Assembly: GCF_028640845.1 (NCBI RefSeq)
Contig: NC_080539.1
Location: 159,837,236 to 159,901,235, forward strand
Reading direction: 5' to 3'
DNA length: 64,000 nucleotides
Source of the DNA: Ahaetulla prasina
Lineage: Eukaryota > Chordata > Lepidosauria > Squamata > Colubridae
How positions within the stretch are numbered: position 1 is the first letter of the stretch; each line of letters begins with the position of its first letter. Below are positions 43,936 to 55,612 of this stretch, piece by piece. The notes beneath the pieces are model-generated. The model was not told the origin of the DNA and ran no database searches. It saw nothing but the letters and a program-made list of their open reading frames with translations. The translations under genes and the position numbers were made by a program.

Positions 43936-44747
43936 CTTTGAAGATTGGACAGAAAAATTAAAGAAATTAAGTTGGAAATATGAACTATTCTTGAGAGACT
44001 GCTTAAGGAAGAAAGACATTTTAGAAGAACCCTTGGTGAATATTGGAAGATGGAACGTTGTTCTGATATTGATTGATGAAGGTTGGATATTAAAAACTAT
44101 GTACTTTATTCAAGAACAAACACTAACTCAATCGGAAATTTCTGAGAACTCTAGGAGTGGAATGGTCTGATATATAATGGATTGGAAGAAAAGTATCCTC
44201 TTTGTCTCTGGAAGGGGAGTGGAGGTTTTAAGGAGTGATTATGGATTATGATTTGTGCTATATTTTAATTTTTGTTGTTAGTTTTATACCCTGTATTCGG
44301 TTCTGGGAAGTCCCGGGGGGGTGGGGGGAGGAATGGGAAGGGAGGGGGATGAGGGTAGAAAATGGATTGATAGTTAATGTACAAAGATGATTGAAGATGT
44401 ATAATTAATGTAAGATCGGAGCTGCCTGGCTACCACTTCAGAATGATGGGAAAGAAGGAAGTAGAAGAGAGAAGGAGGTAGGAAAGAGAAGAGGAGGAAG
44501 AGGAAAGGAAGGAAGAGGGATAGAAGAGGGAGAAGAAAGGAGTAGGGAGGAAGGAGGAGAGGATGTAGATAAGAGAGGGGGAGGATGGTTGTGGAAAGTA
44601 GAAGAAGGTAGAGAAGGAGAGTAAAAGGAAGGGGGTGGTGACCGGGCAGATCCGATTAATTGTATATGATGGTACATTAAATATGTTATTGAATATGTTA
44701 TTGGATAAGAATGTTAAAATAAAACTTTTTTAAACAAAAAAAAAAGA

Positions 44748-44818
44748 TTTGAACCACTGAACTGCCGACCTTTCAATCGACAAGCTCAGCATCTTAGCCA
44801 CTGAGCCACCGCATCCTA
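44748..44818 (-). mobile_element. Sauria SINE head fragment
   Basis: 'gatttgaaccactgaactgc' to 'ccactgagccaccgcatcc' is the complement of the tRNA-like head at 5951-6020. Only the 5' 70 bp remain, abutting the L1 poly-A. Confidence 0.8.
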
Positions 44819-46814
44819 AATAGATAATATAAATAAATAATCATGAGTGTTTATGAGATATCATGATTAGATAGTCAACCACTGTAAAATTTTAATGGCT
44901 TTGGTAACAAGGGATATTAGTCAGTATAGAAGAAACCCAAAATACTAGGAAGCCAAGAAGACCAAATTGAAATTTTGGAAAAGGCTGTATAAAAACTTGG
45001 GGAAAAAATAGTTGAGATGTGTATCTCAAGCAATTTCACCTAAAGGAATTTAGGGTTATAAGAATCCAATATTATTGAGAATATCCAAACTAATTCTGCA
45101 GATGTTTAACATGATGACCAGGATTAAATTAATAGTGTAAGCCGCCCTGAGTCTTCAGAGAAGGGCGGGATATAAATGTAAATAAATAAATAAATAATAA
45201 ATAAATTAAATTACTAAGAGAAATAGTAACTAAGCTAGTTTGAGATACCACTGAGATAAACATTTGAGATACCATTTGGAATTATTTGCTGTTATAGTCT
45301 TATAAACAAAGATAGCTTCATTTATAATGAAGATACATTTAAGCAATAATTCTTTGCTGCTGGTTATCTTAAAATTCAGATTCAAAGAATTTTATTTAAA
45401 CCTATGGGTATCAAAGTGCCAAAAATCTTTATTAAGCAAGGTAACCTGGATCTTACTTCTAGTAGAAACTATCAGATGTAAGTAGACAGAATTAAAAAGA
45501 AAAAGAGATTGTGGAAGCAAAAATTCTTGTGGAGGCACAAATCCTTGTTCTATATTAATATTTATCTTAATAGTTATTAGTACAATGGAAACTGAATTAT
45601 TTCACTGAATAAAAGGTCTCTGAAATGAGAAATCTTTCAACATAACTATTAAGTTAAGTTGTTGAAGAAATTCTCATCATGGATAAATATAAACACTTCA
45701 AGAAATTTAAGTTAAGAACTAGGTACTTAATCAGTGCTCGGTTTAGACTAAATGAGCAAATAATTGCATAAAATGTTGGTTTTTCAGTCATGGGTACAAT
45801 TACTAAATAATTCATAATTTCTGCAAAGTAAAATAGGGCAACGTGTTCACTTAATAACATTCATGTTCTGTTTATGCCTTCCAACCTAATCAAATGTTAT
45901 AAAAATAATTTCAAATTGTTTTTAATGCCTTTGGTGTACTTTATTATGATTCTACAGATGGATAGATAAATTAGTATGCCTAAAGGAGCATGGGGCATTT
46001 TCCTGAACATACTTTAGATGGAATTGATTGAGTCTGGAGACTATTAGGTCTAACAAGAAAGATTTCACATATTTTTCAAACGTACATAAATAGTATTCAA
46101 TTGATTATACTTTTGCGCAATTAGAGATAGAAAAATAATTATATCTTCTTTAGCAATTAAATTAGAGTGCAGCCATTTTCAAACTTATATTACTCTCCTT
46201 TTGATTAGAAGTTTATATAAATATATACATATCTTTATGAATGCAAATTAGGAATTATATTTTATGATGAAGGCCCTTCACCCTAATTTAGATATATTTA
46301 GTGAGAATTCAAAAAGCATGAATGTAAATTGTCTAAAAATATTACTATATGGTATTGGCATTCGGTTTTGGGAGGGTGGTGGGAAATGTGTCAAGATATT
46401 CCCTGTTATTTTAAGTTGCAAAATGTCCATTTCATCAACGATCCAGGAAAGCTAAGGAAAACTATTTTCCTACTTTTTGGTAGGTATTTGGCAGATAAAA
46501 AATTGTTCATATTCAGTTTCATCTCTTAGTTACAGGTCAAGATACTTGATAACAGAAGGCCAATCAAGTGTGCCCGTGTCCTTGCCTTCACAGTTCATTA
46601 AGCAGTTGTGGGACATAAGATTAATGTATCACTGGAGAAAGGAACTGTACCATCCAATCTTAAAATAATTTTTAGGATATTTATAATAAAGATCTCTTCT
46701 CTACATCCTAATGCGCTGGATAACCAATCTCCATTTTGTTGTTTGGTTGCTTCAAAGCTAGGAGATTCCTTAGAGGATATGTGCTATCTAAACCCATATC
46801 ATCTGGCTTCATGT
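44819..46814. other. Mostly unrecognised AT-rich stretch
   Basis: Apart from the L2-type tail at 45136-45205, no gene or repeat that I can name. ORFs such as 46264-46455 and 46608-46901 show no domains. Confidence 0.4.
45136..45205 (+). mobile_element. L2-type tail, 70 bp
   Basis: 'taagccgccctgagtcttca' + GAGAAGGGCGGGATATAAAT ending in (AAAT)n. Only the common 3' end of the L2-tailed SINE or L2 is left. Confidence 0.85.
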
Positions 46815-47272
46815 ATGGGGGGGGCGTGCATAAGAGCACAAACGTGCCTACCGTTCCTGTCCTATTGTTTTTCTTTTTCTTCTTCATATATATATATATG
46901 AAGGGGGCCGGGATAGCTCAGGCTGTAAGGAGCCTGTTATTAGAACACAGTAGCCTGCAATTACTGCAGGTTCAAGCCCGGCCCAAGGTTGACTCAGCCT
47001 TCCATCCTTTATAAGGTAGGTAAAATGAGGACCCAGATTGTTGGGGGGGCAATAAGTTGACTTTGTAAAAATATACAAATAGAATGAGACTATTGCCTTA
47101 TACACTGTAAGCCGCCCTGAGTCTTCGGAGAAGGGCGGGATATAAATGTAAACAAAAATATATATATATGCTTATACCTCCTAATATTTACTCATATATA
47201 TGTTTATATACTATATAATCTTTTTATATGATGCTTACATATATTGTTGTGACAAAATAAATAAATAAATAA
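46815..47272 (+). mobile_element. Rex1-like LINE tail split by a SINE
   Basis: 'gggcgtgcataagagcacaa' and 'gttcctgtcctattgttttt' match 19346-19400. 'gatgcttacatatattgttg' + TGACAAAATAAATAAAT completes the tail after the SINE at 46904-47156. Confidence 0.8.
46904..47156 (+). mobile_element. tRNA SINE with L2-type tail
   Basis: Full-length copy with head GGGGGCCGGGATAGCTCAGG, B-box GGTTCAAGCCC, shared core and L2-type tail. ATATATATATATG on both sides is a likely duplication, blurred by simple sequence. Confidence 0.9.
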
Positions 47273-47334
47273 AGTTTCAGTTGTGAATGGATGGTGAATG
47301 AAACTTGGAGGTCTAAATGTGCTTCTGGATTCAG

Positions 47335-47757
47335 CTTTGCATGTGCAAATTCATATGACCAGTAGCTGGATTTTGAAGAAGCAGGAGAGAAGGAGGATCT
47401 TGGTGTTGGTAGCACACCTGAGAATAACTTGGATAGCCAAGAAAATAAACGAATGCATCATGGAACAATCAAGTTCTGACTCAAGGCACAAATGCCCAGG
47501 CTCGAATTAGCACATTTTGGACACATGAACATGTGAACATATGAAAAATACGAAAACTTAATTTTCTTGAGAAGTGTATAATTCTGGGAAAATTGGAAGA
47601 AAAGAGAAAAATAGGCTGACCACCTGCAGGCATCATTTACAGCAGTGATGAGTACACTGTTGGAAGACCTAAAGGATCCGACTGGGCACAAATCATCCTG
47701 AAGAAGATCTATCTTTGTGGTCAACACTAATTTAATGGCACATAACCAATTAACAAT
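47335..47757 (+). mobile_element. BovB (RTE) LINE 3' end
   Basis: The order of 'cagctttgcatgtgcaaatt', 'ggctcgaattagcacatttt'+GGACACAT, 'ctgggaaaattggaagaaaa' and the closing 'gtggtcaacactaatttaat'+GGCACATAACC follows the BovB C-terminal coding region and tail. Frame is lost throughout. It is the LINE partner type for the Sauria SINEs. Confidence 0.75.
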
Positions 47758-47825
47758 TAAAAAAAAACATCCTCCATATCAGAGAATTTTACAATAGTTA
47801 GACATTGTGAGAAAAGATTCCAGGT

Positions 47826-48764
47826 ATTATATTTATTTAGAAATTTTATTTGCCACCCATCTCGTATCTAATGACTCTGGTTGGCTTACAGCATAAAACA
47901 TGAAACAAGAAAAGACATTAAGCTCAAAAATCACTGACAATTACAAACTACTAAAACCAGATGGGAAAGGTGGAAACTGGACACACAGAGGGCGGGGAGG
48001 TGGAATTAGGTTTTAATTAATCAACCATGTCCGATATGAAGCTCCTCCATTGGGTCCCTGAGCCATCTGGCAGAGCCAAATCTTGAGGTTCTTTCAAAAT
48101 GACAGGATGGTCTTCTCCTGGAGCCCACCAAGCTGAAATTCTTTGGCTAATGGGATCCAGAGCATGCCCCCTCTATCGGCATGGGTGGTGTGGGCCAGTC
48201 CCATCAGGGTGAGATGGTTCCTCAAGTAGCCCAGATCCATGCCAAGCAGGACTTTAAAGGTGATTACCAATTGCAGGAGTCAGAAGGCCAAGAGAACTCC
48301 TAAATTGCAGACTGGGTCTGCCTGGGGTAGTGCAATCCCATCCAGAACTAAAGATGTTGAAATCCTGGATTTTGGAATTCCATGCACCTAAAGCCACTCG
48401 GTCTTGCCAGGGTTCAGCCAAAACCTGTTTTCCCCCATGCAGACTCCCACAACCACCAGGCACCATGAGAGGACAACCACAGCATCACTTAGTCACCAGG
48501 GATGGAGCTATGGAGTATAATCAGTATACTGATGATGCTTCAACCCATAGAGATGGATGATCTAATCCAACAGCTTCACAGGATAGCGGCTGAAGGCTGG
48601 ACCTCTCACTCCCCATTAACACCAATTGGGACCAGCCTTGGAGAAAGGAGCCAAGCCAGCACAGAACTGTGCCACTCAGTCCCAAACCTCATAACCAGCC
48701 CAAAAGGATACCATGATCAGAATTGTTGCATTACTCCCATCCCGCTCTTGCCAGAGGTCATTAA
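47826..48764 (-). mobile_element. Old L2 LINE, left of CR1/L3 insertion
   Basis: The antisense tail 'tttgccacccatctcgtatc' is followed by ORF2 remnants up to 'ttgccagaggtcattaa'. It aligns with the young L2 at about 20830-22155 and resumes at 51989. No continuous ORF. Confidence 0.75.
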
Positions 48765-48773
48765 AGCTATCCT

Positions 48774-48784
48774 AAGATGGCGCC
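48774..48784 (+). promoter_or_regulatory. YY1-like motif overlapping ORF2 start codon
   Basis: AAGATGGCGCC spans the first ATG of the ORF (48777), so a candidate YY1 site and the translation start share bases at the extreme 5' end. YY1 sites at LINE 5' ends are known to fix transcription start; here it is inference. Confidence 0.4.
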
Positions 48785-51707
48785 GACGAAGGCTGCCTCG
48801 GTGAAATGCTCTCTAATTGTTTCTTTATTTCTAATTGTTCTCTGTGACTCACTACGGATTTCCTACTCACGAGACCATCTGCTAAAAATTAAGGAACATT
48901 TCTTTAAGGAGCAGCTTTCTTTAATCTCACCCCCGCCTGTCTTTACAAACACGGAGGAGATTCTAACACAGGAGGAGGCAATTCCCACGGAGCCATGGAT
49001 TACTAAAAAAACCAAACGACGGAAACGAAGGAAACGAGGTAAACGATCTGGGATCTTAATCAAGCTAAGAACTCGCACTAAAACTCCTCTGCCTTCAATT
49101 TTCCTAACAAATATACGCTCACTTGCAAATAAGATGGATGAAATACTCCTCTTAAACAAATACTATTCTGATTTTCGCAATTCAGCAGTCCTATGCTTCT
49201 CTGAAACCTGGTTAAATGAATCCATTGAAAATAGCAGCCTGAACATTCCAGGATTTCAAATTGAACGATCAGACAGGGTTCCAGAAACATCTGGTAAAAA
49301 GAAAGGAGGAGGCTTATGCCTATATATTAATTCAACCTGGTGTCAAGATTTTAACATAATTTACAAATTCTGTGACAACAATTTAGAGACTCTAATTATC
49401 AATTGCAAACCTTACTATTCGCCTCGTGAATTTTCCTCATTTCTTCTAATTGCTGTTTATGTCCCACCACAAGCCTGTGTAAACGAGGCATTACGAACTC
49501 TAGCTGACCAAATCATGGAGGCTGAAGCCAAACACCCTGATTCACTGGCCATTGTTTTGGGAGATCTAAACAAGGCAAACTTAAGGAAAGAACTACCAAA
49601 ATACTTTCAGCATGTCAATTGTCCCACCAGAGGCAAGAATACTCTAGACCACTGCTACACAACACTAAAAGATGCCTATCGGTCTTTACCACGTGCAGCT
49701 GTAGGACACTCTGATCATTGCATGATTCACCTTGTACCTGCTTACAGGCAAAGACTTAAAGCCATAAAACCAATAATTAAATCAGTGAAAACCTGGACGG
49801 AGGAATCAGAATTAAAGCTACAGGCATGTTTTGACTGCACTGATTGGAATATTTTTAAAGATACCTCTGCAGACCTGGATGAACTCACAGATACTGTAAC
49901 ATCATATGTCAGCTTCTGTGAAGACCTATGTGTACCTACAAGGAACTTGCGAATACACAGTAATAACAAACCTTGGTTTACACCTAAACTTAAGCAGCTA
50001 CGACATTCCAAAGAGGAAGCCTACAGAAAAGGTGATAAAATGCTGTACAATCAGGCCAGAAATGCACTAACAAGGGAGATAAGAGCAGCAAAAAGAAGCT
50101 ACTCTGAAAAGCTAAAGAATCAATTTTCAGCAAATGAACCAGCAAACATGTGGAAAACTCTTAAAAATATCACCGGCTATGGCAAACCTCCTTCCCAGGC
50201 TGAAGGTAATCAACAACTGGCAGATGACCTGAATGAGTTTTACTGCAGGTTTGAAAGGAAACTACAGCCACCTATCTCCACAACCCCCATCTCAGACACA
50301 GCAACAACAGCCAAGCCTCCTACAACTGACCCCATTTCATTGGGTTCACAACCCCTAGTGATCACAGACAAAAGCCAGGAAAAGCGCCAGGCCCAGACAA
50401 GATAACTCCTTCTTGCTTAAAAGTCTGTGCTGACCAATTGGCCCCCATCTTCACCCATATTTTCAATAAATCACTAGAGATGTGCTATGTTCCTTCTTGC
50501 TTCAAACGCTCTACCATCATCCCAGTGCCGAAGAAGCCCACCATCAAGGAACTGAATGACTACAGACCAGTTGCTCTAACATCTGTAGTCATGAAAACCT
50601 TTGAAAGGCTAGTGCTTTCCTACCTGAAAACCATCACGGATCCGCTTTTAGACCCCTTGCAATTTGCATACCGAGCAAATAGATCAACAGATGATGCTGT
50701 TAATATGGCTCTGCACTACATCCTACAACATCTTGAGTCTCCAAAGACCTATGCAAGGGTCCTCTTTGTAGACTTTAGTTCAGCATTCAATACCATCATT
50801 CCAGACATTCTTCTAACTAAGCTAAACCAGCTACAGGTACCGGAACAGACTTGTAAGTGGATCACAAGCTTCCTAACAAACAGGAAGCAGCAGGTGAAGC
50901 TAAGCAAGATCACATCAAATACCTGTACAATTAGCACAGGGCCCCCCCAAGGCTGTGTGCTCTCCCCACTTCTCTTCTCTCTGTATACCAATGACTGCAT
51001 CTCCAATGATCCATTTGTTAAGCTACTGAAGTTCGCAGATGACACAACAGTGATTGGTCTCATTCGAGACAATGACGAATCCGCATATAGACGAGAGGTC
51101 GAACGACTAGCCTTGTGGTGCAACCAAAACAATCTGGAACTGAACACACTCAAAACCGTAGAAATGGTGGTAGATTTTAGGAAAAACCCTTCCATACTTC
51201 CACCTCTCACAATACTTGACAACACAGTATCAACAGTAGAAACCTTCAAATTTCTGGGTTCTATCATATCGCAAGATCTCAAATGGACAGCTAACATCAA
51301 AACATCATTAAAAAAGGACAACAAAGAATGTTCTTTCTGCGCCAACTCAGTAAGCTCAAACTGCCCAAGGAGCTGCTGATCCAGTTCTACAGAGGAATTA
51401 TTGAGTCTGTCATTTGCACCTCTATAACTGTCTGGTTCGGTTCTGCAACCCAACAAGAAAAACACAGACTTCAGAGGATAATTAGAACTGCAGAAAAATA
51501 ATTGCTACCAACTTGCCTTCCATTGAGGACCTGTATACTGCACGAATCAAGAAGAGGGCCGTGAAAATATTTGCAGATCCCTCGCATCCTGGACATAAAC
51601 TGTTTCAACTCCTACCCTCAAAACGACGCTATAGAGCACTGCACACCAGAACAACTAGACACAAGAACAGTTTTTTCCCGAAGGCCATCACTCTGCTAAA
51701 CAAATAA
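48777..51707 (+). pseudogene. CR1/L3 ORF2 (EN-RT), three frameshifts
   Basis: Part 1 (48777-50405, 542 codons): a hydrophobic stretch at residues 12-24, a basic run at 79-90, then endonuclease with TNIRS (111-115), SETW (142-145), GDLN (262-265) and HSDH (311-314). Part 2 (50438-51379): reverse transcriptase with [18 protein letters not shown] and FADD. Part 3 (51513-51707): C-terminal PSIEDLYTARIKKRAVKIFA to a natural stop. Frames are lost near 50370, near 51317 (one base) and near 51496 (one A of a run, still present at 39693). The copy is recent but cannot make full-length protein. Confidence 0.9.
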
Positions 51708-51988
51708 TTCCCTCAACACTGTCAGACTATTTACTGAATCTGCACTACTATTAATCGTTTCATAGTTCCCATCACCAATCTCTTTCCACTTATGACTGTA
51801 TGACTATAACTTGTTGCTGGCAATCCTTATGATTTATATTGATATATTGATCATCAATTGTGTTGTAAATGTTGTACCTTGATGAACGTATCTTTTCTTT
51901 TATGTACACTGAGAGCATATGCACCAAGACAAATTCCTTGTGTGTCCAATCACACTTGGCCAATAAAATTCTATTCTATTCTATTCTA

Positions 51989-52345
51989 ATAAATGTGACC
52001 AATGCTGTTTCTGTCCCATAACCGGGCCTGAATCCTGACTGAAAGGGTCCAAATAATCTGTTAAATCCAGGACCCTATGAAGCTGCCATAAAACCTTTTC
52101 CAAAATCTTCCCTAAAAAGGAAAGTTTGGAAACTGGATGGAAATTGTCAAAGCAGATGGGATCAAGCTATGTTGTTTTCAGGAGGCGGTGAACCAGAGCC
52201 TCTTTAAAAGGTGCTGGAAATGTCTTCTCTTGAAGTGATATATTAATCATTGCTTAAACCTACCTGCTAGTCACTGTCCTGGAGGCTTTCACCATCCAGG
52301 AGAGACAAGGGTCTAACTGTCCACTCCCAGAAGAGATCTAGGAGT
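51989..52345 (-). mobile_element. Old L2 LINE, right of CR1/L3 insertion
   Basis: 'tgtcccataaccgggcctga', 'agctgccataaaaccttttc' and 'ggaaagtttggaaactggat' align with 22185-22320 of the young L2. It continues the element at 47826-48764. Confidence 0.8.
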
Positions 52346-53066
52346 AATATGCTATCTAGCAAAGTAAATCCAGAAAATTAAGGGTTTGGCTCCATTTAGT
52401 CAATATATTCTCATTTTTCAAACTGCACTGAATCCAAAATCTAAAGTGATTACTATTCTTCTACACTATTCTGTGATAGAATTCAACTTATTATTTCGTG
52501 GATCTTTTCCAATAGTTAAGATAATACAAAGGAGATATGGATGAAAACTAACACTACAACAAAGGGCTATTAATCATTGCTTTCCATGAGTCAAATTCAT
52601 TACAAAAGCTGGTGCTGATAACATGACAGAAATTAAAATACAAAAACCTGTTAGAAGTATGTCAATAAATCCTGTTTCTCTGGAACTTGTGCAGTTCTAA
52701 AACAAATAGTTTTAGGAAAAGGGAAAAAAACAATGGCATCATTTATAGAAAACAACTTCTCTGCTTTTAGCACACAATGTATTAAAAACAGAACAGTGAA
52801 AAAAATAGGACTTCAGTTTAATTGAGAACGGATTGCATTGTTGTCTCAGCCTTAGTTTCTAAAATACAGAATCTGAGAAGAAAGAGATTTTTCACTTCCA
52901 GAGAAACTCCAATAGCAACAGATGAGAATTTACACATAAATGTTTGTTGCTGGTTCCCAAGAAACCCAACTTAATAAGAAATAATATTAAGGTGAAACCT
53001 ACTTGTTCAATGTCCATTTTAAAAGTGGTTTGTCTTTATTCCACCAGACACAACAAACGATGATGA
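52346..53066. other. Unrecognised AT-rich stretch
   Basis: No gene or repeat recognised. Confidence 0.4.
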
Positions 53067-53074
53067 CTAGCACG

Positions 53075-53211
53075 CAGTGGTGGGATTCAGCCGGTTTGCA
53101 CCACTTCGGGAGAACCGGCTGTTAACTTTCTGAGCAGTTTGATGAACTGGTTGTTGGAAGAAATAACTAGAGCAGAGAACCGGTTGTTAAATTATTTGAA
53201 TCCCACCACTG
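53075..53211. mobile_element. 137-bp hAT-like MITE, copy 2
   Basis: Same perfect 15-bp inverted ends and same 137-bp length as 30263-30399, in opposite orientation. The flanks CTAGCACG (53067-53074) and CTAGCATG (53212-53219) match at 7 of 8. Confidence 0.9.
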
Positions 53212-53219
53212 CTAGCATG

Positions 53220-54335
53220 CAAGCTTTCGCTGTGAAAGAGCCATACTTCAATTTGAAATGACGGTCTGTTCCCAAGGATAATATAGGACAAGATTTAGTA
53301 AACTTCATAATCAGGAAAAATTGACGGAATCTGAGAAAAGCTTTGACATGTGCATTATCGTCCTTTTCCTAGAATTAGATAATATCTATTGAGTAAAAAT
53401 TCAGCTATTGCACAGGAAGAATAAAGCGAGACAAAAGTTCAAATGCATCCTGAATCAAGAGCTCTTCAGAACCACATACAGAATGAAAACACAAAACATC
53501 CATCAAAAAGCACAGGTCAGTTCTTGCTATTTCCAAATGTAATATTTACAGCTCGAGGCAGGACATTCTCACTCACAAGTGGTCAAACACGTCCATATAA
53601 TGTTCTTCAGAATCAATTGAACACGTCATGCCTTGAAATTAATTAACCAGTACTGTTCCTTTGATGAGAGGAATGCTATCTCAGAACCTGGCCCTGCATG
53701 TTTCCTTTGTTTTTGCTGTGTAATGTAAAATATATTGTTATATATAACAATCCTCAGAAATGTCCAGCAGTTTTCATACTGGATGTTCTGATGGAAGCTA
53801 TGATGAGAAGAGGAACAACAGAAAATAGATTGTCCACAATATCCAGTGTCCTCTGGTGTCGTTATCAGATAAACTTGGTAGAAAAGACAACAGAACAGCT
53901 AACTGAAGGCCGAGTCAGGGATTAAAATAACAGATCACAATAAACAACACAAAACCATTCCCCACAGATTCAATGGTGATGGTTTTCCTCAGAAACTGGT
54001 TGCATACGGTGGGGGGAAAAAACATGAATAGAAGTGAATCACTTCTTGTGAGATAGGCAGCCATATAAATTTGATAAATAAATAAACAAACAAAATAATA
54101 AATAAATTGCAGAGATTTTAAAAGCATCTTTACATATAAATGAAAGAATTCCTTCAAATCCCACTTTTTTTGTCCCACAGGCACTGCATACTGAATAAAA
54201 AAATGAGCAATTTTTTGGAATATTATGGAAATTGGAGTGCTGGCTAAGAGGGACAATGGGTGAAAATTCTCTCCAATGCTCATTCCACAGTTAATCCAAA
54301 ATATGTGGATTTAAGATTTGTTCACATTTGGAATG
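53220..54335. other. Mostly unrecognised stretch
   Basis: Short ORFs (53443-53646, 53698-53925, 53915-54283) lack domains. 'gataggcagccatataaatt' + AAATAAATAAACAAAC at 54049-54105 is a small L2-type tail. Confidence 0.4.
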
Positions 54336-54855
54336 GTCTAGAACCATGATGGCAAACCTATAGCACGCATGCCCAAAGTGGCACATGGAGCCATGTCGCC
54401 AGGCATGCGTGGCATCACCCGTTCCTCTTCCGGGTTTCTGGTGCACATGCGTGAGCGACAATTATCTGGCCTTTGTGTGTGCAGCAGTGCTGGAAACTGG
54501 AAGAGCTAGTCTTCCATTTTCTGGTGTGAGTCTGCACACCATCCAGCTGATCATCACATGTGCATGCATACCAGTAACCGGAAGACTAGCTGGCCGGTGC
54601 ACATGCTTGCACCAGAAACTAGAAGTTAATTTTCCACCGTGCGCATGCCTCCTGGGCACCTCTTTTTTGGGTTGCAGCCCAGACGAGCGTGTTCCCCTAG
54701 CAGAGAAAAATGAGTCATTGAAAAGTTTAAAACAAACTGAAAGGAATTACAGGAGGGGAATTAAAACATTTTCCATTTGCTGAAAATTCTGCATTCTCAT
54801 GCCCACAGCCCCATGCAGACTGATAAATAAGCAACTGCCTCCTGCCCCACCCACC

Positions 54856-55467
54856 TGTTCTGTCCCCCCCACCTCAGTCCGGGAGGCACGTGAACTGACT
54901 CAATTAGCTGGCAATTTAGTCCACGGCAGCTATCAGCTCTGGCAGCAAACCAACGAGCGTCTGCCAAGGTTTTCTTTTATCTTTCTTGATGCCGGCGTGT
55001 CAGAAGCTTGTTACCGGAGCAACCAGGAAGTCAGGAACAAACAGGAATCCAAGCCAAATGCTCAGTCAAATAGTTCAGCTCAAGTTTTCTCCAGTCAGTT
55101 TGATTTGTCCGTCACGAAGTAGTAGAGCAGCCCCTCCTGCTTTTATACCTTGTGGGGTGTGGCTCCATGACTCAGCACTTTCTAGGCCTGCGCCACCCCT
55201 TCTTCTGTTGTTCCCGCCTCTCTTGTCTATGAAACCTGGGATTTAACCAGGACTGATTGTCCACAGCTGGGTCTGGAAGCATTGCCTGGGCGGGAGGAGA
55301 TACAGGAGACAGAGGCCTTGTCATCTCCTCCACCTGGCCTGCCTCTGGCTCCTGGAGCTGAGCCAGAGAGGCCAGCCCTGTGGAGGGGAGCCTGATGGCC
55401 CTTCCCCCTCACTCTCTGAGTCACTCTCTGGCAGGGGGGCAAGCCCGGGGGGGCTGGAGCCACAACA
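54856..55467 (-). mobile_element. Solo LTR, 612 bp, same family as 13446
   Basis: The minus strand starts TGTTGTGGCTCC and ends GGACAGAACA. Exact 5-bp duplications CCACC lie at 54851-54855 and 55468-55472. A TATA box (AGGTATAAAAGCAGG, antisense) lies near 55136-55150. The shared promoter block is at 55154-55177. No internal genes. ORFs on both strands here are incidental. Confidence 0.85.
55154..55177 (-). promoter_or_regulatory. LTR promoter block: MARE/AP-1 and CACCC motifs
   Basis: Identical over 24 bases to 13636-13659, at the same spacing from the TATA box. Confidence 0.55.
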
Positions 55468-55472
55468 CCACC

Positions 55473-55612
55473 AGAGACCCCTGGATTCCCTTCCCAACCC
55501 TGCCTGTCTCCTACAGGCACCACCCATATGAGTTGGCCATGCCCACTCAGTCACATGACCATCCCCAGCCACACCGGAAGAACCGGTTTTTAAATTATCT
55601 GAATCCCCCCAC
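55473..55612. mobile_element. hAT-like MITE right half
   Basis: 'agaaccggtttttaaattat' + CTGAATCCCCCCACTG is the right terminus of the 137-bp MITE or a relative. The left terminus was not found; the LTR inserted into it. Confidence 0.55.

Larger units (their letters stand above)
42099..44747 (+). mobile_element. L1-type element with ORF1 but no ORF2
   Basis: About 500 bp of 5' region, an intact ORF1, about 700 bp of AT-rich sequence including imperfect tandem repeats, then an L1 3' UTR (G-rich and purine tracts, 44310-44745) ending 'aaaataaaacttttttaaac' and poly-A. The 3' UTR is the same type as 26382-26806. ORF2, normally about 3.8 kb, is absent. I found no clear TSD; the right flank is a 70-bp Sauria SINE head. 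Confidence 0.8.
48765..51988 (+). mobile_element. 3.2-kb CR1/L3 LINE
   Basis: Sense element with a leader of about 12 bases, one EN-RT ORF2 (now broken), a 3' UTR of about 260 bp and an (ATTCT)n tail at 51966-51988. The young L2 at 22150 shows the empty site: its 'gtcat…cgaccaa' region is split here. The shared TAA on both sides is at most a 3-bp duplication, normal for CR1. No ORF1 precedes it. Confidence 0.9.

Noticed and set aside
43928..44170. 80-codon ORF as an L1 ORF2 C-terminus
   Set aside because: It does not show the ORF2 C-terminal motifs visible at 1056-1509, so I leave it unassigned within the L1 spacer.
46904..46995. tRNA-like sequence in SINE heads
   Set aside because: Promoter boxes are present, but the cloverleaf is degenerate and the sequence continues into SINE bodies, so these are not tRNA genes.
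50749..51465. 238-codon minus-strand ORF
   Set aside because: It is antisense to the CR1/L3 reverse transcriptase and has no protein features of its own.
54385..54783. 132-codon plus-strand ORF rich in Cys
   Set aside because: It lies in the body of a hAT-like element; similar repeats elsewhere are non-coding.
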